In this document: positions 10,986 to 22,653 of the stretch, piece by piece | How positions within the stretch are numbered: position 1 is the stretch's first letter | How the letters are laid out: each line of letters starts with the position of its first letter | Source: Mimachlamys varia | Lineage: Eukaryota > Mollusca > Bivalvia > Pectinida > Pectinidae | Reading direction: 5' to 3' | Length of the DNA: 64,000 nucleotides | NCBI GenBank assembly: GCA_947623455.1 | Contig: OX392545.1 | Location: forward strand, 21,488,001 to 21,552,000 | Made by a program: the position numbers and the translations under genes | The notes under the pieces: model-generated | Database searches by the model: none | The model's input: only the letters and a program-made list of their open reading frames with translations | Told to the model about the DNA's origin: nothing

Positions 10986-11629
10986 AAATAAATAAGAATA
11001 AGAACATTTCCATTTTTTTATTCTTGCACACCCAATCTGTTAGAAAAGCAGCTTATAAGGGGTGACGTATGTTTTTGTTCATCAAAACAAGTATCTAGTT
11101 TTACCTGTTTTGCACTTGACTTTGACATTGCCTCCGTTTGCGGTGCAATTGTTAAGACTTGCTGATTCCCTATAATATTTCTTTAGTAACACCGATGAAC
11201 AGTGTACATGCTTACACACACAGAATTAAAGCTATATTCAAAATCAATAGACAACAATTACAACTTGATGGACAAATATTTTAAGGAAAGATAAATGCTT
11301 TCCACAGGATTTTGACTTCTGCGCATATCTTGTGAGGCTGCTGTGATCTGCTTTGCTGATTATTTTCTAAACGATATTTTATGATATTGATGAGACTTCC
11401 TTGGTAAAATTATGACATGATCACCTCGCTCAAGTTCGATTATTAAATAATATATTTAAAACGACTGCTGTGCTATGATTGGCTAATCGCTATATTATAT
11501 TTTCTAAAGGAATGATCCTGCTTGCTTGGTTGTTATCAGACGATCCCCCGTTCAAATTCAAATATATTGTTATCCCTGGCATATATAAGGAGGCTGCTGT
11601 GGCGTGATTGGCTGATTGATTTCCACACA
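10986..11629. other. intergenic, no gene seen
   Basis: No open frame with coding character and no repeat that I can place. Confidence 0.4.
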
Positions 11630-11631
11630 AT

Positions 11632-12132
11632 GTGGGCGGATTGGTCGAGTGGTTAACACTCCGGCCTTTCATGTAGACAACCGGGGTTTGATCCCCGAAA
11701 TCGTCGTACCTATGGAATATTCAGAGAAAGTGATTTTCTCCTGTCCACACAACTCCAACAACGCAGGTGGAGTATAAAATGGTCTGGGATGGCTGTTGCG
11801 GTATCTGTGCTGTAACATTCAAGTGAGGTGGCACTATAAAAAAAGATGCCGTTGGAAACACGGCCCCACTACAAACAGAACACAATTCATCTCCAGCACA
11901 CACGCATACATACACACACATAGGAGATATTAGCCAGGTGGTATAGGACAAGTAGTTAGCGCCTGATAAGGCAGCTCCTGCGTACTTCTCAGAATTGTAT
12001 ATGATATAATGGTATGTGTTAATTGTATTGATTGTGTAAGAATTGTATATCTATGTACTGTAAAGCGCTTTAGAGTGGCTTATATTAGCTATATAGGGCG
12101 CTATATCAAATGTTGTATATTATTGTTATTAT
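11632..12132 (+). mobile_element. tRNA-derived SINE with L2-type tail
   Basis: Box A-like TGGTCGAGTGG (11642-11652) and box B-like GGGGTTTGATCCCC (11683-11696) give a tRNA-like head. The far end carries GTAAAGCGCTTTAGAG, GGGCGCTATATCAAATG and an ATT-rich tail, which resembles the L2/V-SINE 3' tail. The centre is degenerate. Reading both parts as one element is inference; it may be two nested SINEs. Confidence 0.6.
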
Positions 12133-12344
12133 TAATGTCGTCTGCACAAGTTTAACATTTAATTTTGATGAAACTTGCTGTGTAGACTTTTCACCTAAAC
12201 CCTGAATCAAGTTTGGTTATCGACTAATTATGTGCATATTGGATACGTATACCGTAATTACCTGCGTATTAACCGTTTAGTTTAGTTAATTCAGGCATTG
12301 TTGAGGCTTTTGTAAAATGAATTCCAGATAACCCGCACTGTTAG

Positions 12345-12691
12345 ATTGCCCGCGGGTTATAGTCAAATGTATACCTGGTGAGCACAATTGTACTTCGTAT
12401 GTGACTTTGTGATATATTGTTTTGAATGTTGGAAATTAGAGACATATGATGGAAATATTGTGTTTATTTTGTAAATGTATATGTTTATGTGTATAATTAA
12501 AGCTATATATAAACTTATCAATGATATTTTTTTGTTTACAAATGGCGTAGATCTACATGTTGATAAACATTTAACAACGTATAGCCCACATTTTTTAATA
12601 ATTTGGTAAAAAATACCACAGATAGTCCGCATCGGCAGATAGCCTGCATTAGGCATCTCCTGATGTAAGACATCGTATAGCCCGCGGGCAA
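12345..12691. mobile_element. possible MITE with TTGCCCGCGGG inverted ends
   Basis: ATTGCCCGCGGGTTATA (12345-12361) and its inverse TATAGCCCGCGGGCAAT (12675-12691) flank about 310 bases without coding potential. A smaller hairpin ATAACCCGC/GCGGGTTAT sits at 12328-12360. Target duplications were not identified. Confidence 0.4.
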
Positions 12692-12824
12692 TACACAGGA
12701 AATCACGGTACTGTGACCTGATTGGCTGACTGATTTTCGACAAAATCATTTTGATGGGATTATATTACATGTTATGAAATATTTTGGTAGACTTATTAAG
12801 CAGATTCCTCCCTCGATGTCATGC

Positions 12825-12852
12825 ATGATGATGATGATGATGATGATGATGA
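12825..12852. repeat. (ATG)n microsatellite
   Basis: About nine uninterrupted ATG triplets. The neighbourhood 12692-13254 otherwise shows no gene. Confidence 0.9.
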
Positions 12853-13254
12853 CAGAATTATAATGAGAGACTATATTGTGTAACCGAGTTTGTGTGTTGT
12901 GTATGTGTGTAATATGGAAACGATGTCTTCATATTGTTCTAAACAAAAGCTTAAAGACTTCAATTACCGGCTTTAAAATATGATTTCATGACATTATACA
13001 TGTATACCATGACGAGTACTAGAATCTTCCGATTATAGAATTTCCATTAACAAAGATGATGATTATTCGAAACATGTCCTCATGACATTACACGGAGAAA
13101 ATAATGACAGAAATATTTTAAGAAAATAATCTTTAGAACGCTATACCGTTAGACATCATGCCGATATCCTGTTCTATATTTTTTGTGTTTGATTTTGCCT
13201 TAATAATTAAACCATTCGTAAATTTGTATCTCTCGTTTTTGTTTATTTTATCTA

Positions 13255-13440
13255 AAAAAATCAGAGGATACCAAAGCGTCAACAAAACCATAATCCTAAA
13301 TCGATTCAACGAGAGGCAAAATATTAAAAGGGAAAGATTTACATGGAGACCCTCGTAAAAGTACAAGAGGATAAGACCGGGTGTTTCGGAAGAGTAAGCG
13401 TCTTCTGCCTCATCGATGACAACCACCATGTAAATCAAGA
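13255..13440 (-). mobile_element. retroelement 3'-tail repeat, copy 2
   Basis: Minus-strand copy of the tail at 6007-6177 (GGTATCCTCTG end, CCATGTAAATC, CTTCTGCCTCATCGATG). It directly follows the reverse-transcriptase remnant at 13441-13690 on the same strand, which ties the tail repeat to that element. Confidence 0.7.
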
Positions 13441-13690
13441 AAGAGAAAGCTCACGTTTGGAAAATCGAAATCGTCACGTTTATCGTATAGCTAAGTAGTA
13501 AGCCTTCCGTGTTAGTCATAGTTTAAGTAAACATCGAGGTAAGAAGCTGATGTAGGAGAGTCTGTTGTGTCTTTAATCTCAAGTTCAGTAGGGTATATAC
13601 GACCGACTAGATCAGCAATCTTATTATTGTTTATAGACAACACACCGTCGATATACCTGAACGTGAAATTGAAAGAATTGGCATGTCTCC
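13441..13690 (-). pseudogene. reverse transcriptase fragment (broken)
   Basis: The minus strand reads an RT palm segment, FRYIDGVLSINNNK, then IADLVGRIYPTELEIKDTT and SASYLDVYLNYD. In-frame TAA and TAG codons follow in the C-terminal part (after LNYD and after GRLTT), and LYDKRDDFDFP lies beyond. The catalytic box is YIDG where active enzymes have YxDD, so the copy is dead. I believe similar RTs occur in bivalve and lancelet retroelements but I cannot name the clade with confidence. The two stop codons and the catalytic change are the visible breaks. Confidence 0.75.
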
Positions 13691-14101
13691 CCCATGCGGA
13701 GCCCCTCGCGGGATTCTCTAGAGAGTTGTCGTTCGTGGTACAGAACTATCCGATGTGTTCCGATGATCAACATGGCAGACGACACACGTTTTCATTTAGC
13801 AGACGCTGTATTGTTTGTGAATCATATGAATATAGTCTTAATTGATGCTGTATTTCGGTATAATAAACAATTTATTGCCCTGGTTGTAGGGAGACATGAC
13901 GATTAGTTTACCTGCGGCAAGTCATATTTCCCTCGGGCGAAAGTGTCCATTGGAATACCAACAGTGTGTTGGAAATGTTTTTCTCCGAACTCAACAAAGA
14001 TATTGTCAACCAGAAATTCAATCATTTGTACAATACATTCCTCAGTATATTTCATCCTAGTCACAATAGGAGTGACGCCCTAATTTAACGCTACTTAAAT
14101 G
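13691..14101. other. no intact gene; possible further RT debris
   Basis: Overlapping short plus-strand open frames at 13567-13906 are shadows of the minus-strand RT remnant or accidental. Nothing else is recognisable. Confidence 0.4.
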
Positions 14102-14260
14102 TAAACTTTATTTATTTTGAACAAGAAACAAATTATACAACTTTTATTAATCACTCTTGTTGGCTCGGATGTTAGCGCGCAGGGGGTCTTATGGGAGGAA
14201 ATCGGAGTACCCGGAGAAAACCCACGTGGTCGGGCAGGTGACCCTATACCTTTTCACGGC
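14102..14260 (-). mobile_element. truncated SINE, copy 1
   Basis: Matches 31792-31956 closely, including CTCTTGTTGGC, GTTAGCGCGC, CGGAGTACCCGGAGAAAACC and GGTCGGGCAGGTGACC. Similarity stops at TTTTCACG, where the full copy continues into its tRNA-like head. This copy is therefore 5'-truncated in minus orientation. Confidence 0.75.
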
Positions 14261-14769
14261 ACCACAAGGCCACTAACGTTACTTAGAATGGTAGTAAGAA
14301 GTTTTGATAATGGCTTCGTTGAGAAGGGCCAGCGATAAAATGTTGGTTATAAGGATCCTTGTGCAGTTTTAGGTATCCAATAGTTCAAACAGTTCAAAAT
14401 TTTCCCACTATCCGACGTCTACACTTTGCACACCTAGCACAACCGTCCAAATATTTCGGTTCCAGTGACATGAGGTTATATTGTCTATGGAAAACGACAA
14501 ACAAATACTTTTGTATAGCCATGTCGCCGATGTCACGGATATTTTACGAGAACTATGGTTTGTTGTTTTTTTTTCAGTTTGGCCTACACTTGTTAATTGC
14601 GTTCCTATCATTCCAACCAAGTTTGAATTATTTCGGGTGGAAAATATTAATAATATTGTCAAAGGTGGTATTGTCCTAATCATACTGTAATGTATGTACA
14701 TATAAATCAAGGGTAACATCACGGACATCTTTAATAGATCACCTCATGAATTACCTCTATATACTCCCA
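14261..14769. other. intergenic, no gene seen
   Basis: Overlapping 69- to 106-codon open frames on both strands have no family resemblance and no supporting splice sites. Confidence 0.4.
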
Positions 14770-17314
14770 TCGCTCGGCTGGACCTTCCCCTGTAGACCAC
14801 ATCCCTCTTGAGCCGGGGATAGAGACATGATCTTCCCCGTAGATTCCATTTCTCTGGATCCAAGGGTGAGGCAGGATGTTTTCCCCTTCAGACTTCCATC
14901 CCCCTGGATCCAGTGGTGAGGCAGGATATTTTCCCCTTCAGACTTCCATCCCCCTGGATCCAGTTGTAAGGCAGGATATTTTCCCCTTCAGACTTCCATC
15001 CCCCTGGATCCAGTGGTGAGGCAGGATGTTCCCCTTCAGACTTCCATCCCCCTGGATCCAGGAGTGAGGCAGGATGTTCCCCTTCAGACTTCCATCCCCC
15101 TGGATCCAGTGGTGAGGCAGGATGTTCCCCTTCAGACGTCCATCCCCCGGGATCCAGGGGTGAGACAGGATGTTCTCCGTATATTCCATTTCTCTGGATC
15201 CAAGGGTGAGGCAGGATATTTTCCCCTTAAGAGTTCCATCCCTCTGGATCCAGTGGTGAGGCAGGATGGTCCCCTTCAGAATTCCATCCCCCTGGATCCA
15301 GTGGTGATGAAGGATGTTCCCCTTCAGACTTCCATCCCCCTGGATCCAGTGGTGAGGCAGGATGTTCCCCTTCAGACGTCCATCCCCCGGGATCCAGTGG
15401 TGAGGCAGGATGTTCCTCTTCAGACTTCCATCCCCTGGATCCAGTGGTGAGGCAAGATGTTCCCCTTCAGACTTCCATCCCCTGGATCCAGTGGTGAGGC
15501 AGGATGTTCCCCTTCAGACTTCCATCCCCCTGGATCCAGTAGTGAGACAGGATGTTCCCCTTCAGACTTCCATCCCCCTGGATCCAGTGGTGAGGCAGGA
15601 TGTTCCCCTTCAGACTTCCATCCCCCTGGATCCAGGAGTGATGAAGGATGTTCCCCTTCAGACTTCCATCCCCCTGGATCCAGTAGTGATGAAGGATGTT
15701 CCCCTTCAGACTTCCATCCCCCTGGATCCAGTGGTGAGGCAGGATGTTCCCCTTCAGACTTCCATCCCCCTGGATCCAGTGGTGAGGCAGGATGTTCCCC
15801 TTCAGACTTCCATCCCCCGGGATCCAGTGGTGAGGCAGGATGTTCTCATTCAGACTTCCATCCCCTGGATCCAGTGGTGAGGCAGGATGTTCCCCTTCAG
15901 ACTTCCATCCCCTGGATCCAGTGGTGAGGCAGGATGTTCCCCTTCAGACTTCCATCCCCCTGGATCCAGGAGTGAGACAGGATGTTCCCCTTCAGACTTC
16001 CACCCCCCTGGATCCAGTGGTGAGGCAGGATGTTTTCCCCTTCAGACTTCCATCCCCCTGGATCCAGTGGTGAGGCAGGATGTTCCCCTTCAGACTTCCA
16101 TCCCCTGGATCCAGTGGTGAGGCAGGATGTTCCCCTTCAGACTTCCACCCCCCTGGATCCAGTGGTGAGGCAGGATGTATTCCCCTTCAGACTTCCATCC
16201 CTCTGGATCCAGTGGTGAGGCAGGATGTTTTCCCCTTCAGACTTCCATCCCCCTGGATCCAGTGGTGAGGCAGGATGTTCCCCTTCAGACTTCCATCCCT
16301 CTGGATCCAGTGGTGAGGCAGGATGTTTTCCCCTTCAGACTTCCATCCCCTGGATCCAGTGGTGAGGCAGGATGTTTTCCCCTTCAGACTTCCATCCCCC
16401 TCGTTCCAGTGGTGAGACAGGATCTTCCCCTTTCAGACTTCCATCCCCCTGGATCCAGTGGTGAGGCAGGATGTTCCCCTTCAGACTTCCATCCCTCTGG
16501 ATCCAGTGGTGAGGCAGGATGTTCTCCTTCAGAGTTCCATCCCCCTGGATCCAGTAGTAAGGCAGGATGTTTTCCCCTTCAGACTTCCATCCCCTGGATC
16601 CAGTGGTGAGGCAGGATGTTTTCCCCTTCAGACTTCCATCCCCCTGGATCCAGTGGTGAGACAGGATCTTCCCCTTTCAGACTTCCATCCCCCTGGATCC
16701 AGTGGTGAGGCAGGATGTTCCCCTTCAGACTTCCATCCCTCTGGATCCAGTGGTGAGGCAGGATGTTCCCCTTTCAGACTTCCATCCCCCTGGATCCAGT
16801 GGTGAGGCAGGATGTTCCCCTTTCAGACTTCCATCCCCCGGGATCCAGTAGTAAGGCAGGATGTTTTCCCCTTCAGACTTCCATCCCCTGGATCCAGTGG
16901 TGAGGCAGGATGTTTTCCCCTTCAGACTTCCATCCCCCTGGATCCAGTGGTGAGGCAGGATGTTCCCCTTCAGATTTCCTTTCCTATTGAGCCAGGGATA
17001 AATTAAGTATCTTCCGTTGTATACACATAACCCTGTGGAGCTAGGGGAAGGCAGAACCTTCCCTATACACTCCATCCTTCTAGAGTCAGGGTACGACATG
17101 ATCTTTCCCTGTAGACTCGCATCCCTCTGGAGCATGGGTTGCGGCATGACCTACCACTGTACCAGGACCGAGACAGGATCTTCCCCTCTAAACGTCCATA
17201 CCTCTGGAGTAAGGGCTAAGGTATGACATTCCCCTTCAGATTTCCATACCTCTGGGGCCAAGGTAAGTCAGAACTTCCCTTTTAGGTTTCCATACATCCT
17301 GCAAGGGGTAAGGC
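14770..17314. repeat. 48-bp minisatellite (GGATCC-containing)
   Basis: Core 14870-16980, about 44 units, built on GATGTTCCCCTTCAGACTTC, CATCCCCCTGGATCCAG and TGGTGAGGCAG. Units of 47-50 bp arise from one C more or less and from GTTCCC/GTTTTCCCC. Units are near-identical in the core and decay at both edges (14770-14870, 16985-17314), as expected for unequal exchange. Because 48 is a multiple of three, open frames such as VRQDVPLQTSIPLDP appear but break at each length variant. I do not regard them as genes. Confidence 0.92.
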
Positions 17315-17348
17315 ACTGTTATAATGACGCTGTTCTGCTGCCGTTTAA

Positions 17349-17760
17349 GTATGATACCAGCTAAATCTGATGTTGTATAACTATGATACCAGCTATATCG
17401 GATGTTGTATAAATATGATACCAGCGAAATCTGATGCTGTATAACTATGATACCAGCTATATCTGCTGTTGTATAACTATGATACCAGCTATATCTGATG
17501 TTTTATAACTATGATACCAGCTAAATCTGATGGTGTATAACTATGATGCCAGCTATATCTGATGTTGTATAACTATGATACCAGCTAAATCTGATGGTGT
17601 ATAACTATGATACCAGCTATATCTGATGTTGTATAACTATGATACCAGCTAAATATGATGCTGTATAACTTTGATACAAGCTATACCTGCTGTTGTACAA
17701 CTAAGATAACAGCTAAATATGCTGCTGTATAAATATGATAACAGTTAGCATCTGTCATTG
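17349..17760. repeat. 32-bp minisatellite
   Basis: About 12-13 units of GATGTTGTATAACTATGATACCAGCTAAATCT-type sequence (read as GATGTTGTATAACTATGA then TACCAGCTAAATCT). It begins right after the 48-bp array decays and becomes degenerate after about 17690. Confidence 0.9.
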
Positions 17761-18739
17761 CATCACTTTGATAACAATCTACATTTCCTGATGTAATGCA
17801 TAGGTAACATTTAGAGGCCTCCTGTGTGAGGTATCATGTTGTAACAGGAATGAATCCGGGGCATCCCAACTCAAAATTTTAATTGGGGATTAAAACAAAA
17901 AGAAGAAAAAATTGACGCTGTTCAAATTAAACGAACGTATTCGTTGAAAATGGGAAGAGTTAGGGATGCCACAAAAAATCCTACTTGTTTTTGCTTGATC
18001 ATTATGTGTTTAATCGATTTCTTGATGGTTTTACATTGGTAAAGCAGCTATGGTGGCCATTAAAAAGGATGACGGCTTCCCTTCACCACCAACACCTGGT
18101 ACGTCCTTATAAACATAAGCAGACTAAACATAGACGTAAGACATCTGTTTTAATTTCGGTCTATAAAACAATCCGAAATAAAACGTTTTTACTGGGTTTT
18201 TAAGTCTTTCTGTAATATTTTTGTGTTCCACTCAACGTCTAAAATAATAATAAATGCCGTGTGGCTCCATTACCGCAGGAACGTTTTATTAAAAATAAGA
18301 TTTTACAATCGTTTATTACTTCAAGATAAAAACAAGTATTTGTTATTTTTACGCTTAAATTATTTAATCTACAGATATCAAAAACTTAATGCTGATAAAG
18401 AAATATTTTGATAACGTAATGACTGTAATATTGTAATCAAAAGGAAATCTTAAGCCAGTTTTATTATCACAGATAATTATGTCGTATGGTATATTCCCAT
18501 CAATAAGGATACAAGAAATAGCCCATAACTAGTAACTAAAGCCGAAAACAAACTATGAAATTTCATGTTTCCTATGTTATTTGATCCTCAATATAAATAT
18601 TTACTTCATAAAAAATACTCATTTGTTGTTGGTCCCAAAGGCGGTGATTAAATGGTTCCAAGAGTGGTTTATCATTAAACAAAGGACAATAAAAAGACAA
18701 AAAAATAAATATTCAATGACATTATTGCAAAACATTTTA
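17761..18739. other. intergenic, no gene seen
   Basis: AT-rich. Short plus-strand open frames at 17985-18411 and 18581 are lysine-rich and AT-driven, without splice support or motifs. Confidence 0.45.
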
Positions 18740-19070
18740 GAGAATATCAAAGCATCAACAAAACCATAATACGAACTCAAAATCGATTAAACTAGAGGCA
18801 AAATTGGAACAAATGAAAGATTTATATGGAGACCCTCGTAAAAGTACAAGAGAATAAGACCAAATGTTCCGGAAGAGATAACGTATTCTGCTCCATCGAA
18901 GACACCCGCCATGTAAATCCTGTTCACATCCCAGTAAGCATCATTCCTCAAAATGAGAACCGAGTCATCATTGTCAATCACAACAAGTAAGCACACTAAT
19001 AAGCAAAATCAAAAACATCCATCTTCATATCACACAAAGAAACAGAAAATTTCTCGATGAGATCAAGATT
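18740..19070 (-). mobile_element. retroelement 3'-tail repeat, copy 3 with a little upstream coding
   Basis: Minus-strand copy of the tail repeat (18740-18925). The adjoining 18926-19000 reads LLVVIDNDDSVLILRNDAYW, which also appears, with breaks, just upstream of the plus-strand tail copy at 28.4 kb. This suggests the tail region is the end of the element's coding part. Truncated at 5'. Confidence 0.65.
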
Positions 19071-19260
19071 ATTAAACTATGATTGATTGGTATAAAATCT
19101 GTTGTGAGCTTTTTTAATTGAGAATTCGTGACGAGTTTCATAAAACTAATATGAGATGTTGACCAATATGGAATGTTTACCACGCTATCATGTGTTATAC
19201 GTCAATGTTCATACATAGAAACGTAAAACTCCGCCATTTTGACTCCAGTGAAGAAGTCAA

Positions 19261-19293
19261 TGACGTCATGTTATTGCCCACGGCGTGACGTCA
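19261..19293. promoter_or_regulatory. two CRE-like palindromes
   Basis: TGACGTCA occurs at 19261-19268 and again at 19286-19293 (within GTGACGTCAC). These match the CREB/ATF consensus. No gene start is visible nearby and such palindromes also occur inside MITEs, so a regulatory role is only a possibility. Confidence 0.2.
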
Positions 19294-19420
19294 CAATAGG
19301 AACAAATGAAACTTACAACCAATTACAGGGTCGATAGATCTTATAACAGTAGTACACGATTTGAAATTATACAGAACTTGTTTAATTTTACTTCTGAACT
19401 CATATATTAAAGGGGTTTTA

Positions 19421-19587
19421 CGCACCTGACTCTTCTGCTTCTGTATTAGTTTAGAAGTTTTGGATCCCAACCTTTTGGCCTCACTGAAGAGTCCTAGGAG
19501 AACGAAACAGCTGTATGGTCAGTTAAATTCATTTTTCGACATACTGTATCTATTACTAAATTTAAAAGGTTCAGCATGTGTGTGTTA
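19421..19587 (-). repeat. ~170-bp interspersed repeat, copy 1 (inverted)
   Basis: Shares with 23181-23358 and 33481-33637 the blocks AGTAATAGATACAGTA, CATACAGCT, CCTCCTAGG and CAAAAGGTGGGAATCC, here in reverse orientation. Function and class unknown. Confidence 0.65.
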
Positions 19588-19854
19588 CGTTATCCTTGAT
19601 ATGGGACCATCACTAGTATAGGGATATGTATTTTCCTAACGTTCAGATAAGCCTCTAGAAAACAGTTTTATATTGTATTTGAAAAGAAGTTATTGCTATG
19701 GATTTCGATGTCGCAGTGGGAAATGTTACTTAGCATTATAATATAGTAAGATTTTTATATAATGTAACGTACATAGTGGTATCCACTAGCAGGTATCGCA
19801 TTAGCCCGAGTTTCCGCTACCATTGACACCAGACTAGACATTTTAACAGTTAGA

Positions 19855-20007
19855 TGGCTTTGCCCGTTTCATCAACGCTCCTTATTTTAAGGAAAATTTT
19901 AACAGAACATTCTTCCTTATGTGGAGTATTCTACCATAGTAAAATTTTATAGCAAACAGTTAGGCTAAGATATTTTCTTAAATTGAACTTTGATGAAACC
20001 GGGGCCA
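19855..20007. mobile_element. short MITE, GTTTCATCAAC inverted ends, copy A
   Basis: Left end GCCCGTTTCATCAACGCTCC and right end TTTGATGAAACCGGGGCCA are inverse of each other. 153 bp, no coding potential. Confidence 0.55.
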
Positions 20008-20064
20008 GATGTGTCAGAGTCAAAAGAAACTCTAAATAGTGTTAGATATTTAACAACTCCTATC

Positions 20065-20191
20065 TGGCCCCGGTTTCATCAACAGTCCTAAACCTAAGGA
20101 AAGTTCCTTAAATTAGCATGTTCCCCTTAACTTCTGTATTGCTTTCCTATGGATATTTTAAAGTTAAGGAACGTTGATGATGCAGGGACCA
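20065..20191. mobile_element. short MITE, GTTTCATCAAC inverted ends, copy B
   Basis: TGGCCCCGGTTTCATCAACA at the left and AACGTTGATGATGCAGGGACCA at the right (degenerate). It lies 57 bp from copy A, and the facing ends of A and B form a strong inverted repeat (GATGAAACCGGGGCCAGA / TCTGGCCCCGGTTTCATC). Confidence 0.55.
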
Positions 20192-21954
20192 AACATGGTG
20201 TTTGGCCAGAGGAAACTCTGGCTGGTGACATTATTGAGTTAGAAATGCCTACAAGGCTTATCCAATATGTTCTTAATGAATAATCAGTAGTCATTATGGG
20301 GGATATGTTAGCTTATATATGATAGATCAGTCATTATATATAGTATGAATCTATAAAACTTAAGTTATCAAAGACATGATCCTTGGGTATCCGACGATGA
20401 TAAATCTGTAAATCATTTTATTTTATTTGAAGAAAGATGACTCTTGACAATCGCATACAAATAGTATATAATTATTCCTATCATAACAAGCATTTGTCCT
20501 TCAGTATATAAATAAAGTTGTGTGTATTAAGCACGGGTACAATTACGACAGGAAATTCACATTTTAATAAAGTTGTGTGTATATATTCTTGTTTTATAAT
20601 TTGACATAGCTATCCACATATGCATACAGTAATAAACAGATATCCATTGTGCGGTTAATTTCAAACATTGACCAATCAGAAGTACATATCTTATTCATTG
20701 CTTTCGAAATCTTTTCAATGGCATTAAGCGACGCATACAAGTACCATATACCTTTTCCCGACCCAAAGTGAACATTTATTTATTGAAATAAGCATCCTAT
20801 AAGATGAAATGGTCACCCTGAAGTTCAACCCCTGATAAGTTATATTCGAAAATCGGAATATATCTATACTATTAAGATTCATTGAATTTCAATTTCAAAA
20901 ACATTTTATTGAAATAAAGACAAAGGGATTAGACAGCAGACAAAGCCTATATAAGTCCTCTCCCAAAACAGTAACATACACAATAGTACCAACATGGACA
21001 TAAAAAACACATTACATATTACAATCTCGATGCTTAACAAAGAGGCAACTCCATTAGATTAGAATTAAGGGGTTTTTGAAGAGAATACTTCAACCTTGTT
21101 AAATGTAAAACTAATACACAAAAAATAAGCATTGATATTGAAATCGGTTGATTTAATACAAGCTGTAATGAATAAACTTCTGATGCTATTGAATTTCCTT
21201 ACCCCAACAGATACAGGATAAAAGTCCATTTCATCACCACACTAGCCATCCACTGATGAAATTTTAAAATGTTACACCACCAGATAGTTTATATTGTATG
21301 GGTTAAAGGTTAACTATAAAGTTAGGAATAATTATATGACTTAAACTAGTATACCAGGAGCTGCCTAACAATGTTAACATATAGGTAGAAATATTTATAC
21401 TTTGACAGCCAAGCCACACTCTCCATAGTAAACAAACATATGATTTACTTATTATTATTGATATAAGATAGAATAGACAAAAGTGAGCAAGCAAGCAGAA
21501 GCAGAAAGTAGTATTAATTTAATTTAAAAATTATTTGAACTTGAGTATTAGGTATTAAAAAATACATAACTTTGTTGACGTAATAGCTAAACATTAGGAC
21601 TGGCGTCTGCATTACAGGACATCGCGCATGTCAATCGTTTTATCCTCCCAACTGAACACAACGAAATCACATATCATTTTAAGATCGTTTAATACCGATA
21701 TCGTGCGGAGCATTTCTCTTAGAATGGATGTTGAGAGGCATACCGGCCAAAACAGTAGATAATAGTGACCAGATAATTGTACAGAAATTATCGTTAAACG
21801 GCCTATTAACATATTTCATCGATGAATATCCATTTTAAAGGATCCAGTGTTATTTGGAAAACTACCGTTTATATTACTTCTTTGACCCATATTTCATCGA
21901 TAGATATTTCCAAAATCATAGACATTCGCCAATAAACACTATATAAACGTTATG
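20192..21954. other. intergenic, repeat debris, no gene seen
   Basis: A 17-bp direct repeat AATAAAGTTGTGTGTAT brackets about 40 bases at 20511-20582; the inside matches 3008-3035. Around 20880-21080 the text ATTAGACAGCAGACAAAG, CCTATATAAGTCCTCTCCC recalls a LINE 3' end, with low certainty. Short open frames at 21303-21812 are not supported. Confidence 0.35.
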
Positions 21955-22348
21955 TTAAAGGCCCACTATACGTCAGGAACTTCAGGACATATTTTTGTTT
22001 CTAAAAAATTATGAAAACAATCCAGTTGATAACCATGCAAAAATAAGCCTAGTGGAACGAAGTAAACCTGAGCGGTAACTAACAAGAAATTATAGACAGA
22101 AAAATCTAAAGGGTTGAAAATAATTCAGGTGGGGCCCACTTCAACAACAAGCCGAAGTAAGAAGACAATTGGACGCGTGTTTACAAATACCGAGTTTCAA
22201 CTGCTGCTGTACTGGTAACCACCTAAGAATTCATTTTGAATATTGTTGATATCAGTTTATCTTAACTAAATATATAAATATAAAAAAAGACATTAGGCTT
22301 GATTTCCCCTTTAAGTTTTGCCGAAAGGTACGTATACTGGGCCTTTAA
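21955..22348. mobile_element. TTAA-flanked MITE, copy 2
   Basis: Element 21959-22344 (386 bp) with ends AGGCCCACTATACG and CGTATACTGGGCCT, TTAA on both outer sides. Internal sequence (CCAGTTGATAACCATGCAAA, GTGGGGCCCACTTCAACAAC) matches copy 1 at 5387-5770 throughout. Confidence 0.85.
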
Positions 22349-22538
22349 GGATCTTCTCTTAAATACAAAACCAAACTATGTTATAAATATTATCGTATAC
22401 GATTTAGTTTAAATGGTTAAAACATGTCTAGAGCATTCATTCCATCATATTTATGTTATCAAATAGCATACCCTATTACACCGACCAAGTTTAGTCTTTG
22501 TTTTCTGATTTAAAATATGTCAAAATATATTATACATG

Positions 22539-22653
22539 TATGGCCATCTTGGTAGGGTGATATGCAGGTTTGTCTATCCGAGGGCGTAGCCCGGGGGAAA
22601 TAAGACTGATGAAGGTAGACAAACCTTCATATCACCCTATCAAGAGGGCCATA
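22539..22653. repeat. 38-bp-arm hairpin
   Basis: Arms 22539-22576 and 22616-22653 pair at 35 of 38 positions (TATGGCCATCTTGGTAGGG / CCCTATCAAGAGGGCCATA). The 39-base loop contains GGGCGTAGCCCGGGGG. Likely a MITE; no gene in 22654-23180. Confidence 0.75.

Noticed and set aside
15013..17147. Open frames of 62-156 codons (VRQDVPLQTSIPLDP type) as secreted repeat proteins
   Set aside because: They overlap in several frames, break at each length variant, and come from a 48-bp minisatellite with decayed edges.
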